A stretch of DNA of 64,000 nt, taken from NCBI GenBank assembly GCA_963924555.1, contig OZ004591.1:6324001-6388000 (forward strand), read 5' to 3'. Shown piece by piece: positions 48,501-60,600 of the stretch; within the stretch, counting starts at the first letter, position 1; every line of letters begins with the position of its first letter. The position numbers were made by a program, and so were the translations under genes. The notes beneath the pieces were generated by a model. That model saw only the letters and a program-made list of their open reading frames with translations. It was not told the DNA's origin and did not search any database. The stretch comes from Crambe crambe. Taxonomy: Eukaryota > Porifera > Demospongiae > Poecilosclerida > Crambeidae.

Positions 48501-50991
48501 TGCTGTTTCAACAGTTCCTCATCCAACTTGTGCTGTTTGGCACCGAGGTTTCGAAGGGCTGCTTTTCCTCCCTGGGTCTCAGCCTGCATCGTGTTTTCTT
48601 TCCTCTTCAGCTCAAACAGCTTCTGAGCATGTAGAAAGTGCTTCTCTTTCAGCTGGTCGGCTTCTTTCTCCAGCCGAGCAATTTTGCTTTCTTCTTCAGC
48701 TAGTAGTCTATCAATCTGGTGGGCGTGCTCTTCGGAGGAGAGGGTCTTTTGAGTCACTTTCTTCAGTTCAAGCTGCATCAGTTCACGCTGCTTTATCAAA
48801 GTCTCTAGCCTGAAAAAGAAATCAAGTATTACTTCATGTTGTAGTATACTAGTGTATTACCACTAGTATACTAGATTGTGTTGTATATTACCACTAGTAT
48901 ACTAGATCATGTTGTGTATTACCACTAGAATACTGATTCACTTTTTTCTCTTGTCCTTGATATCTTTGCCGAGCTGTGTACTCTGACCCCTGGCACTCTC
49001 CAGATCTGCTGCCATTTTGTCTACACCATGTTTGAGAGTTTCCAGTTCATCTTTGACCTGAACACGAGCCATTTCAGCATCTTGGTACTCCATGCGCTTC
49101 TTGGCAACAAGCCTCTCAGATTCCTGTAACTTCTTTTCCGTTTCTTCGTTATTTTCTTTCTCACTGTTGAGGAACTCCTATAATTAATAAGAGAGATGGC
49201 TACTGCTGCTTCACCAACCATTAACTTCCATTACCAAAGTAGATATTATATAACTTGCCAGGTTATTTACACTCTACAAACCATAAACTTCCAATAAGGG
49301 AGGGAACATTATAAAGTAAATAACCATCTTTTAGACAACATATGTATATTATATTAGTCGTGATTACTAAGTCTGGACAGGTGCCTACATTATAATGAAT
49401 GAGTGTGTGGGGAATCGACTGATGAAACACTGATGAAACAGAACGAATGTGAAAATGAAGAGAGGGCCAAGAAAGACTTTCTAGAGCTAGCCAAATATTT
49501 CATTTCAGATTTTTTTTTTTACCTGTTTTTCTTTGAGTGCATACTCCATTTCTTTAATTACCACCTTCAGCTGGGCTAGTTCCTATAATCAATGAGATAA
49601 TTACCGATCATAGGCAATTGTTATGTTATACAAATTGCATAGCACATCCGTTCTAGTGGAACATACCAATAGTTTCCACTTTCAGGTTCCTACATATTAA
49701 CTCACATTAGCACACTTGTCCATCCCCTGGTCACGTTTCTTCATCTGCTCGATGGTATGCTCCCATTGCCTAATAAGGCCTTCCCTCTCCTGGTGAGCCA
49801 CTCGGAAGTCCTCTGCTGTCTTGTCCACCTCTATTTGTGCTGTGATCGTCTTCATCATCTCGTCATCAAGTTGCTTCTTCTTCTTCTCCATCTGATCATG
49901 CAAGTTCTCTATCTTCAAAGAGAGATCCTACATACATATCAAGAACAAAAAAATCTGTTTTTTGGTGGTTCCCTGATTTCCTTTAAAGGCTCTCCATTCT
50001 CACTAAATCATGCCACCAACAAGCTTAATATGAGAGGTGTTATGAACCACAAGTATTGATCATCAAAAAATGTGGTGGATACCTCAAAAACCATCAGATA
50101 TTGGAGGACCCCTGATTCTCTTTTAAAGGTTTCCCACAAACTTAGAGCATACATTCCCACACCTTATTACAAGTCCAAATTAGTATTGATTATTGTTTAT
50201 AATAGACCTCATTTGGCTGTTAATGATTTCATTTGATGTGGCCAATCTCTTCCTTATGTCACTCGCTCACCTTTATCTTGGTCTCGTCAGCTCTTGCATA
50301 CTTTGCAATTGTTATGGCATCCTCATCCTGTCGCGCTGATTCTTCCAGCCACACCTCCAGGGCCTGCTGGTCCCAGTTCATCTGAGACTTTAGATCTTCT
50401 GCTTCCTGCTTTGCACGGTAGATATTGTTCTATGGAAGAAGTAAGAAAGAGCCATGCTGTTTAGTTAGGGTATAGCTGTATTCCACAACGTGATAAAGCT
50501 AGAAATGGCCATAGATTCTCACTTCATAAATGTTCATTTTCTCCTTCACATCTTCCCTCTCCAAACCCATTGTCCTGAGGTCACCTTTCAATCGTCCTTC
50601 CTCACGATCAGCTGAAATAGAGCATCGATAATTATACAAACAGTAAAACTGTTAGCTACTCACCAAGTTGCTGCATATGCTCCTCAGTTTCAGCATCTTT
50701 CTTTCTTGCTTCCAGCAAGCCCTACATACCAAAAAAATACATTCAGCTTTTTGCTACAAGCAAACTAACCACGACCATTACCGCTGTATGCTGGAGTTCC
50801 TGCTTCACATTCTTGAGGTGATCTTTGATAGCTTGAATTCTATCATGGTGCTCATCTATTTTAATCTGGTGAAGCAACGATTCTTTCTCTTTCTTCTGAA
50901 TCTCTGCCTCTAAAAGCTTATTTTCTGTGTTGGAAATTGGCAGCCCAAGCTGCTCGAGATCAATACCGCTATCCAAGTCTGACCTCGCCAT
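45549..50991 (-). CDS. CCDC39: CCDC39, axonemal 96-nm ruler coiled-coil protein (complete)
   Basis: CCDC39 pairs with CCDC40 as the molecular ruler that sets inner-arm dynein and radial-spoke spacing on ciliary doublets. Nineteen exons can be chained from ATG 50991 to the stop at 45549: 50782-50991, 50664-50721, 50523-50611, 50271-50429, 49706-49927, 49523-49582, 48942-49177, 48389-48809, 48073-48217, 47766-47830, 47566-47682, 47420-47511, 47074-47277, 46860-46939, 46694-46800, 46385-46525, 45989-46266, 45823-45902 and 45549-45766. The result is 2982 nt, 993 aa (human 941). Signature runs include HLKNVKQEL near the start, [48 protein letters not shown] and [15 protein letters not shown]. The protein is coiled coil nearly throughout, with a Ser-rich basic tail. 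This is the source of the 3' fragments at 14357, 32223 and 37943. Confidence 0.93.
48857..48935. repeat. 31 bp tandem repeat (about 3 units) in CCDC39 intron 7
   Basis: TTACCACTAG recurs with a period of 31 bp (48857, 48888, 48919), and ACTAGTATACTAG palindromes lie inside the units. Intronic; no function is apparent. Confidence 0.7.
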
Positions 50992-51225
50992 TTTTTTTTA
51001 TTTAAAAAAAACGGTGGCCATGGCAACATGCCAGCAGTCTTTAATTTCCGACACAGCTAGCTTCCGGGTGTCCGCCTGCGGCCTGCCCTTTAATTAGCTG
51101 GTAATCGTATTCATAGGTGTTTGCGATTATAAATAAAAATAGTAGCAAGACCTTGCAAAAAAAATCTGTCTGCAGCTAGCTGACTAGTTTAGTTTTTTCT
51201 TACAATTGTGAGTATAGTCTGTACA
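50992..51225. promoter_or_regulatory. Bidirectional promoter region between CCDC39 and the DOK-like gene
   Basis: This is a 234 bp gap between divergent start codons. Sequence near 51060-51090 is GC-rich (TTCCGGGTGTCCGCCTGCGG), with A/T runs on the CCDC39 side. No RFX-type X-box, expected for a ciliary gene, was identified by eye. Confidence 0.5.
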
Positions 51226-53946
51226 ATGTTCAGAAGAACCGGTGCAGTGACGCGCTCCTTGCACGCCCCTCACGGGATCAACATCCATGCCTTGGATAAG
51301 AACCCTAGGATGAAGAGAAAACTTTCTTGGTCTAGTCCTAAAGTTCGCAATGCAGCAAGTGAAGGAGTACTCACGCACAAACCAGTGGTCTTGAAGGAAG
51401 GCTTTCTATACAAACCAGGATTCTTAAGAATTGTAAATGAAATAGAAATGAGTATCTCCAGATACTATAGTTGACTTGGATTGTGCAAAAAATCATAATT
51501 ATTGTTTTATGTTATAGGGTGCAAGGAAAAGACGATGGTGCGTGCTGCGAACTTATAGTCAGTCTGAAGCCAGCATAGACATCTACATGGATGATACCAA
51601 ATCACGTTTCAAAGGGACAATTTCTCTGGACAAGGACCTCTGTCCCATGCTGATTGTGAAGAACTATGACTCAAAGAAGAAGACTCCAAAAAATGTCTAC
51701 CTCATGTTGAAGATTGGCAAACGTACTTACCAGTTCACTGCAGATTCTTTCCGTGAATTGAAAGAGTGGAGTGCACTTATGCGTCAAGCTATTGATAATG
51801 GTGAGCAAGCTGCATGCATAAAGTGCACAGTGGTTTGACTAAAGTAGCTATCGTATTTCACTTTGGCACACACCGATGTAACTGAATACTCAAGGAGGTA
51901 ACCAAGCTGATTTCGAGGTCTAATTTAGAGATACAGCAAGTTTGCCTTGCAAAGTCTTAAAACCACAGTTGATACAAACCTTTTGTTCTACTAAACCTGG
52001 GTGATTTCTTTGAGTTGGTCTAAGACTCTAGCTCTAGCTGTGCTGTAAAAGATATTAGCTGTACCACTCAAGAGCATGTGTACTTGTGTAAACTCAATGG
52101 AAAAGAAGTGGTCTAAGTTTATACTGTGACCGCAGCAACCCTACTGTGGAATGACTGTATGTTACTATATCATTGCTTAGGTCTCCTTTTCTCGGGAAAG
52201 ATCACTGAGCCCCTCAACATAGAAGACGGAATGGTCAACGTCAAATTCAACACAAACTGCATTGCTGTTATTTGTCCGATCAAAGAAAATGCCATGAAAA
52301 CATGGAGGCTCAACCACATAACCTCCTTTGGGCAGTGTGGAGGAATGCTGACGTTTGAGTGTTGCTCAACTTGCTCTGACCCCGGGACTTCTCGCTGTAC
52401 CATCAATTTAGTTCAAGAAAAACCCACAATCATCCTCAACCTGATGGAGAAAGCCATTCGAAGCAACCCTAATACCAGTCAGATTCATTATGAAAGAAGT
52501 ATCCTTGGTGATATATATCACTGCGTTCACGAGTGTGGACAACCCCAGCGTCTCATTCCGGCTTATTCTGACCCAAATCTCTTCCGAAGTACATCAACAA
52601 GTCCTCAAAAGGAAGTCACAGTGCCTATTGACATCCATGAGATGTTCGAAGTCAATAACAACTCCAGCACGCTATCCAGTGGGAAAAGTAGCGACTCTGG
52701 CTTCCCAGAGACGCCATTCACACAGCAAGATGCAGTCAGTATCAACAGCAATACTCCATCCCCCACTGATGTGGGCAACAAGACTCCCACAAAGCAGCAC
52801 AGTGCTAGAATCAACATACTCCCATTACCTCCAGTGCCCACTGCTGTTCATGGGAGAAGCATGAGTGAGTTAGCAAGACCACCCGATGAGCTTTACACGA
52901 GTAACATTCGAAGAAAGAGTGAAAGTTCTGAGTTCTGTAGCATTAACAGATTGAGCAAAACGAATTATACCGATGTTAAGACTACTTCTTCTCCACGACG
53001 AAGTAGAATTGAAGACCAAGTGCAGTATAGCACCATCCAGTTGGCTTCTCATGGTGATTCGCCTTCTAGGGATAGAAGATCAGGACCCAGGCTCCAACCA
53101 GTAGACGAAAATGATGGCATTTATGACATTCCTAACTGTGAGCCATCATACTGCGAAGTGGGTGATGTTTTTTCTCCACCTATCACACCCATAAATGGTT
53201 ATCGCAGAAACAGTGGCCAGAACGAGGTCCCAAGGAAGCAGTCAATCTCCAGTACCTATCTACCAGGGACCGATTTGAGAGATCGGGAAGACGATTATGA
53301 AGAGTTGCCTCCTGTACCCAAACATAGAAGAGCACGACCGCCAGCGAAAGAAATGGTGCAGATTTTTAGCAATGTGGGGCATAGAACTGGACGTCTAAGG
53401 CTGCACAGCACAGGGGATGTTCTCGATTGTGGTCCCGATTTGCGCAAGAGTCCAATGTCCAGATTCAGGGGAAGTGTGGATAATTTATCGGAAGCTGGGA
53501 GGAAAAATGGCCTCAATTCTCATAATGACCAGCTATTGATAGGCCTTCAGAAGGAGAACGAAAATCTAAGCAGAGTTCTGGCACGTTCTAGAAATGAAAG
53601 AAATGATGAACTGAGTGACATAAAGGAAGACGAACTCCCAAAGTGTTACCGATGTTTCAATCCTGACGATCTTGATTGTGAATTGGATTCCGATAACCAC
53701 CTCTATGCTTCGCCAACTAACATGAGAAGTGGTCGTTCAAGCGCTGCCTCTGATAAGAGTGTGGAAAGAGTCCTCACCAAAGTGGCAAGTGATACTGTGA
53801 GAGGTTATGCATACAAAATCCAGATTCCTCTCTCCAATAGCGAATACGATGTACCAAGAAGAGCAGCTCCTGCTCCCGATCTCTCTAATATAAGAAGTGA
53901 TGCTCCCCCTAAACCTCGAAGATATAACACATCAGTTGAACCATAG
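51226..53946 (+). CDS. DOK-like adaptor: PH domain, IRS-type PTB domain, tyrosine-rich tail
   Basis: Three exons are predicted: 51226-51432, 51518-51800 and 52181-53946, giving 751 aa. The PH domain spans about residues 48-165 (VVLKEGFLYKPG, RKRRWCVLRT, RTYQFTADSFRELKEW); the first intron splits it at FLRI|GARKRR. An IRS/DOK-type PTB domain follows (about 165-270), with TWRLNHITSFGQCGGMLTFE. The remaining 480 residues are disordered with candidate phosphotyrosine sites EYDVP, IYDIP, YEELPPVP and YASP. Those YxxP-type sites would suit CRK/RasGAP-class SH2 domains, and PPVP/KPRR stretches suit SH3 domains. By family knowledge it would be a membrane-proximal docking protein downstream of receptor tyrosine kinases. 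DOK versus FRS/IRS assignment is inferred from PH-PTB order and length. Confidence 0.8.
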
Positions 53947-54647
53947 AACCTTCTAATCATATTGTCACATATGTATCACCATAGAAGACTATTTTGGGTC
54001 GTGTTGGCTTCAAGTTAATGTTCTTGTCAAAAAAAAGAATGCCGTGTCCTAGACACACAGTGCATACAGCTTGATTAGCACAAATGACTTTCCCTGCCAA
54101 GGTCGGTCCGCTCACTGCCAATAAGGTAACAAAGGAATCCCTCACACTAACTCCACAGGCAACAAACAATTACTTGCATTCTTCTCTCGACCAATCCCTT
54201 TTTCATGTGTTCTCTGTTTATATCCTATTTCAAAATTTATATATACACATTCATCATCTCCATCTAATCTTTCCTTTTTCATACCAGCAACTTATTGTAA
54301 TACATTCGTAATTATAAAGATATTCAACGAACTGGTATTGTTGTAGCCACATGACTATACAAGCAACCATGAGCAAAGTCTTGTTTCGATTGTAAGTACA
54401 GAATGTGGCAAAGTGCTTACGTGTGGGTTGGGAGGGAAATAGACATAGCAATTGGCTACATACATTGCATTCAGACACCGCATAAAAGAAATTTGCTCTG
54501 ATAATAGAAACTATAATATTATACACATACATAGCAAGTTTTTAATATGTATAATTATACAAAAAGCAATTGTGTTATACCTGTTTATAAGTTTTGGTGC
54601 TGATATTGAAAATGAAATACATGACTGTTATTAAGTGATATTGTATT
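53947..54647. other. Spacer between convergent DOK-like and DNAH2 genes
   Basis: About 700 bp with no recognisable exon on either strand. It must hold both 3' UTRs. Small ORFs such as 54084-54311 lack support. Confidence 0.45.
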
Positions 54648-57600
54648 TTAGTGGTCCAGACTCATGATGAGAGCAGTGCCTCTCTTGATCCAGTGCTCCG
54701 GAGGCATCTGACCCGATCTAAGATCTGCTGCCACCACAAAAGATGCTCTACTGGCCACTCCAGCACGATTAGAGTAGTAATAGCAGGGGCATGTGTAGAT
54801 CCCTATTGTGAGGAAACAGTGAATGCTCTCAGTGACTCTTCTGGTATGTAGTTACGTATATATTCTAACTATCCATTAGTTGACAGAGACACAATAAAGT
54901 AATTGCCATATAGCCATGGATAATGGAGCATATTATACAAAAGGTAAAGAAAAATCTCCCTGATCAAAAGGAAGGTTGATGACTGCTAATCGGTTTAGAT
55001 ACAAAGTAACCAGGACTAAAGCTTACTGGCACCTTGAGATATCTCTATATGGTATTCCACTGGACTCTGATCATTGGAAATTATACTCAGGAAGGAAATC
55101 CTCAATGGTATATTTATCAGCACTCTAGACTTGTGAATTTGGATCACAAGCAACTGATGAATAGAGGTAACATGTGAAGGGGATGCTTTAAAGGGTGCCT
55201 TGATCTTAAATTCCTGACTCTACAAACATGATCGGCTGCTGTTTGCAAATCACACCCAAGGCTTCTTGAACTTACTAGGACCTATAAAGTTATTACAACT
55301 TTCTTCTGAACATTCATATGTGATGACTACATCAAAGTATGCGATGTGGATTAAAATTCATGCCGTGTGCAGAAATTTAATTAAAATTAAATGATTGGAC
55401 TAAATAGAGCTTTGAAATTATTAAGCTGATAGAACTATAGTGCTATGGTGGAGATATCATGCAAGTTTTTAAAAGTTTTTTTTTTTTAATTGCATCCTAT
55501 AATTTTTTCTGAAGCACTGTCTTTACATAGCTGGAACTTAGGCCTGCCAAATAATGATAATACGTGATTCCAGTTAACTATATACACTGGCACTTGAGGA
55601 GCCATAGGACTGTAATAAGAGACGGCAGTGCATGCATGTATACAACAGAATCAGTACAGAGGTATTCCGCCAAGTAACCAGGAAAACAGCCTGGATTCAG
55701 CTGATTAGGAATACAGTGACACAAACAAGACATTGTTCGCTGTCAACTTTGCGTGTGCATCCTGACCCAACCTAACCTTGGCATGATGCATAAAGTCTCT
55801 AATTACACTTTAACAGTTCCTAGTTCTAACAATCTGAAAAATGAACAATAATTCAATTAACCTTTAGTACTTCTTCGCTTCCCTTCAACGGGTTTAAAGT
55901 GTATTGTTGGCATGGGGTAGACGAGTTCCATGGCTCGGGAGTCCATTAAACAACTAACTCTTTTGTCCCATCCAGCACCTTCCAGATACAGACCTTTAAT
56001 CCACACACCATCCTGCACACAATATCATACCTTTCAGTATAACATTCGATACACCATCTGCACAGACCCTCCCAGTCTTCAGTGTAGCCAGATTTCTACA
56101 AAATATCACCTCCCGGGTATATAATTTTGAAAATTCATGCTATAAAATATCGAGGGTATTTTAGTCCTCTATAATAAATTTACTATTATGAAACATTAGA
56201 GCTTTCCTGCATGACACAATATGAAATTCCCCAGACAAAGTTATACCCACTAAGGGCTCATAGACATAATAACATAAGCTGTATATCTTGAGACAGCTGC
56301 TTTGCTTTCAACAGCAAAACCTGCTTAATTAAGCAACTTCCCATTGTGGGTAGGGTTAGGGTAGTGTGGTGAACGACCTTCAGACAGACTAAGTGAGATG
56401 GTTAGCTGTTGTCTAAGATACAGAGATTGTAAGAGCTGATAACTGCATCAGCACAAGTGGTCTTCTCCAGTATCAAGAGAAATTTGGTCGGATGATATGT
56501 GCTATGCTAGCTTGTATGGGCTCAGCAATTAGCCCTCCAGTGATATCATGCCTTATATACAACAGTGTCTCTCCTCATAATGTCCGACATACGTAAGATA
56601 AAAACAGCTATTCGGCATGTGATTGTAATTCTAGCTTCCTGTGCTATGAAACCAACAGTGAGAACTTGATACCTTAATTATGATAATGATACTTAACCAC
56701 TTCTCCATGGTTTTTAGCTCCTCAAAACTCACTATTACTAGTAGCCTTGGAGTTGAAAATTGGTATGGAGATAGTCTAAACCACATGACAGAAGTTTGGG
56801 ACAATTTTATTTTAGCATACTTGAGAAACAGTAGATACAATCTAACCTGTGACTGCCACTACTGCATTGACATACATACCTTTGGTGGTTCTGTAAGATT
56901 ACTGTCATCCAACGTGGACACATGGAAATCCCATGATAAGGAGTCAATGGATACCTGCATTATATCACATAGGAACCTTAAACATGTTTCATCTAGTCAT
57001 TCCTATAATTGATGGTTCTAATTTCATAGACGAGCTACGCTACTCGTGTTCATGCTCATGCCATGCAGTCCCTATGAATTGCCTGCCAAAAAGGCAGTCT
57101 AGCATATACAGTCGACGCCATGCAAAATGACCTGCATACTTCAGTATGTGTGACTACATTATGTGCTAGCCAGTTCTCACATGCTACAACTATGCATTTA
57201 ATTACAACTATCACATAGAGTAATACATTGTTCTTTCTGGCAGCTGTCTGGAGTACAGCCGTGAGGAATCCGGTGGGGAAGGTGAATCCAGACAACCAAA
57301 AGAGAACGGGAGGGTGGGTGGTTGTAGCCCATTGGGAAAACTGCTCCACCCTTACAGAGAGGTCTCGCGTCCATGCCCCCAGAGGCTTCTGAGAAGGGTA
57401 TGTCTTCCCCCAGAGGGGAGGCACTTGGGCATTGTGGATACAATCAAATACTTCTTCTAGGTCAGAAGACATCACTACTAGACCTTTGATTCCTTTCTCT
57501 AGCTCCACCAGTGATTTCTTGATGGTTTCCAATAGGATATTATAACGATGAATCTGGAAGTTGAAAATTTAATTATATATATTCAATGTGCAAATAATGG

Positions 57601-60600
57601 TTAAAGTTTGTGCTGGACTTTGTTAATCAGATGTAGGAAATATATTTCTATTTTTGTACACATCAGGTTTTGGTGATTGTTGGGGAAACAGACTGAAAGG
57701 TTTTATCCTGGCCTGCATGGATGAAATTCTTATTACGAAACAAAAAGATAATTTGAATGGTTTAAAAGTTTAAAAATTTTGTGTGATCAAGTATTTTGGT
57801 ATAGGCTGTATACTGATAGTGTTGAAAGAAACAAGTCTTAGTTGGTGCTGGATTTCAAATTTAAAATCATCAATCGACAAAGGAATGTGAAGTGTATGAC
57901 TTCAAACTGAATCACTGTAAGTGCTATAATCTGTGGGTTAATTTGAGAGTGATAGAGATCACTGTATCAACACATTGGTCACATATTCTCAAGTACCAAA
58001 CATCCAATTTCTCTACTCAGAGTAAAATTATACACAGTCAAGCACAATAGAAAGCTGCCAGCATTCAAGTTAACACGTAATGCAGCTGACTTTGAAAACT
58101 TGGCCCACCTGCTCACCTGTGCCTACGGAGCTACAGAGAAAAACATCAAACAAAAGACTGAGCCAAGGCAGTATTGTGATGCTCTGAATGAGTTTAGAGA
58201 GACCAGCAATGTTAGGCTAAATACATTGCCAGGACAATCACCACCCACATCTATGTTACCTCCATGCACTTGGCAGAGAATATCTTGTACAGAACAGGAA
58301 AAAAAAGAGTTAAAAATGTATCAAAATAATGACAAAAACAACGTAAATTTTTCAGAGCCTTTTTGAAGTGTATTGACATAATATCTGATACAGTCACCTC
58401 TCAGATAGGTCATCCCTTTATTAAACTCAATAATGAAGGAGTTCCATACCGTATACTCATTAATACCTACCTCTTGTAACAAAACCACGTTAAGAGGGTT
58501 CATATCATCACATATTAATTGATAGGTAGCCTCAAAGTCAATAAGATCAGGGACATGTCTTAAGACATCGGATGCCAAGTTCAATACCTGGTTCAAGAAA
58601 TGAAATCATAATCACATCAGACAGTTAGCAAGGAAAACATCAAATAGGCTTCAATGTAAAGTTGGCATAGCCATTAAAGGAATGTGCATCACTTCTTTAG
58701 CTCACTGAGACATGAGACTCAACTATCCTTGAGAATGATTGCGTATTACACACATCATCCACACTTATCATCCACACTTATCATTACACACTTTATCTTC
58801 CTTGCTCTCTCCTTGGGACACTGATCTTTGAGGTTGTAGTGATAACAAGGTACCAAGTAGAGTCCTGGGGGGGAGTAAGAGAGAATATTATAACAGGTAA
58901 TCTAGTGAGAGTTGCAAGTGATTTATTGCCTGCCACAGTAAAACTGGTCCCCCCTTAATGTGGTCCCTCTGGACTAAACCTTGTATTGTGAAATGATCAT
59001 ATCATGTCGTAATCTTTATAGGGGCTGTACCGAGTTTCCTTAATTTGACTGGCAATGTCAGCATTGGTGTGCTGGCCAAAGGCTTCGGGATGGTCCACAG
59101 TAGGAAGCTGGTTGATGTAGTCCCGGTAAGTCTGGAAAGATCCATCCTTTGGAATGTAGTAAGTTGGGAGACTGGATAGCCTAAATAACAGGATACAATG
59201 AAAAATGTGAGAGTAGCTTCCTACTTGTGTCAGCAAGATTACATATAGTCCATTTCCACCTAATGTCCAGCAATTATATTTCACCATTTCCACCTTATGA
59301 GTCTGCCTTGTATCAACTCTTGGTACATGTATTTAGATAGTAAATTGCATGGGCAACCAATGTTTGAACCACGGACTAAGTACCCATCCCTTGATAAAGA
59401 CCTTAAGGCAAATGTTATTCTTACTTATAGTATGGTACATCAATGGCTTCATCCTTAAAGACGTCTCCAATGTAAGTCAACAAGACTCTTCTATCCCAGT
59501 CATCAGTCACATGACCTCCGTAGTTGACCCCTGCAATCTAGAGCATAATGAAACAATGAAATCACTATAATTAATCAGAATATGGATCGAGATATTCAAT
59601 ACGTAAAACAAGAGATATTTTGGCACTGGAAGAAACTATCACTGTTGCTTTTCAGAACTGAAATCACACAACACTTCATGGCAATCGTGTTCCCAATGAC
59701 GACATACCAAAATGTTGGTAAGTGGCCAAAGCTTGTGTTACGTATGCAGTGCGTAGAATTTCGTGGAACAAGCACAGATTAGATACTTCGGCTATCAATC
59801 ACATAAGTACAGAGGACATCCTCTCAAGGTATTGCATAGGTACTAATGTTGATTTCAAAAAAGGAACTGTTGGTAATTTGGTTGGCAATTTCAAACGTTG
59901 GTAAACATCCGATTAGCACGTGTGAGCTTCTATAGACCAAAGGTGTGGACTAGGAAATAATCACATTTAATTACGTTAAAAATGCTGGCTGACCAACATA
60001 CATGTATTAAGACTCCTTACTAGGAGTTAAGTGCAGCGTTCAAATAAATCACTCTCATTTATAATCATGTAATTATGGATTCGTGCCAATGAGAATTGAG
60101 TGCTGGATGAGTTTCAATACAATTACATGATTCAGTCTCTATATAAAGACATACACACCTAAGCCAAGCCTTTCATATAATGTGGCTGATGATATTATCA
60201 CGCAGTGGATATATTGGTCAGAAAGGAGGGTAAGACATTGTGGCCCTGTGGTAGATAAAGAGCATTACACCCAGCTTTTTTTTCCCAGTAACTATCTCAA
60301 CAGAAGATGGACTAGACACGACTGACTCCAATGGAATGCGCTCCAGAATACCACAAAAAAAGAACTGTATGTGACAAATTGTAGGGTGTGGCACAGCCCT
60401 CTCACTCCACTGGGATACATGAAAGGTTTCTGGGTTTGAAGGTATGTATGCTGCTAAGATACAGGTCAACAAAGCATTTTTTCCATACAATATTTCTGTT
60501 TTCCTTGGACAAAATACGCATCTAATAATCAGTTGCTTAGACTTTTAGCTTCTTTATGGTTGCCTGTTCAACAGACATAGCACAGCTGAGCATGTGTACG

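Noticed and set aside
48359..48813. Plus ORFs overlapping 48303-48813
   Set aside because: They are antisense to CCDC39 exon 8, a coiled-coil exon with in-phase neighbours.
54651..54851. 66-codon plus ORF
   Set aside because: It is antisense to the terminal DNAH2 exon, whose minus-strand reading ([28 protein letters not shown]) is unmistakable.
56631..57130. Overlapping ORFs on both strands near 56.6-57.1 kb
   Set aside because: The only supported coding segment here is the 25-codon DNAH2 exon 56880-56954; the rest is intron.
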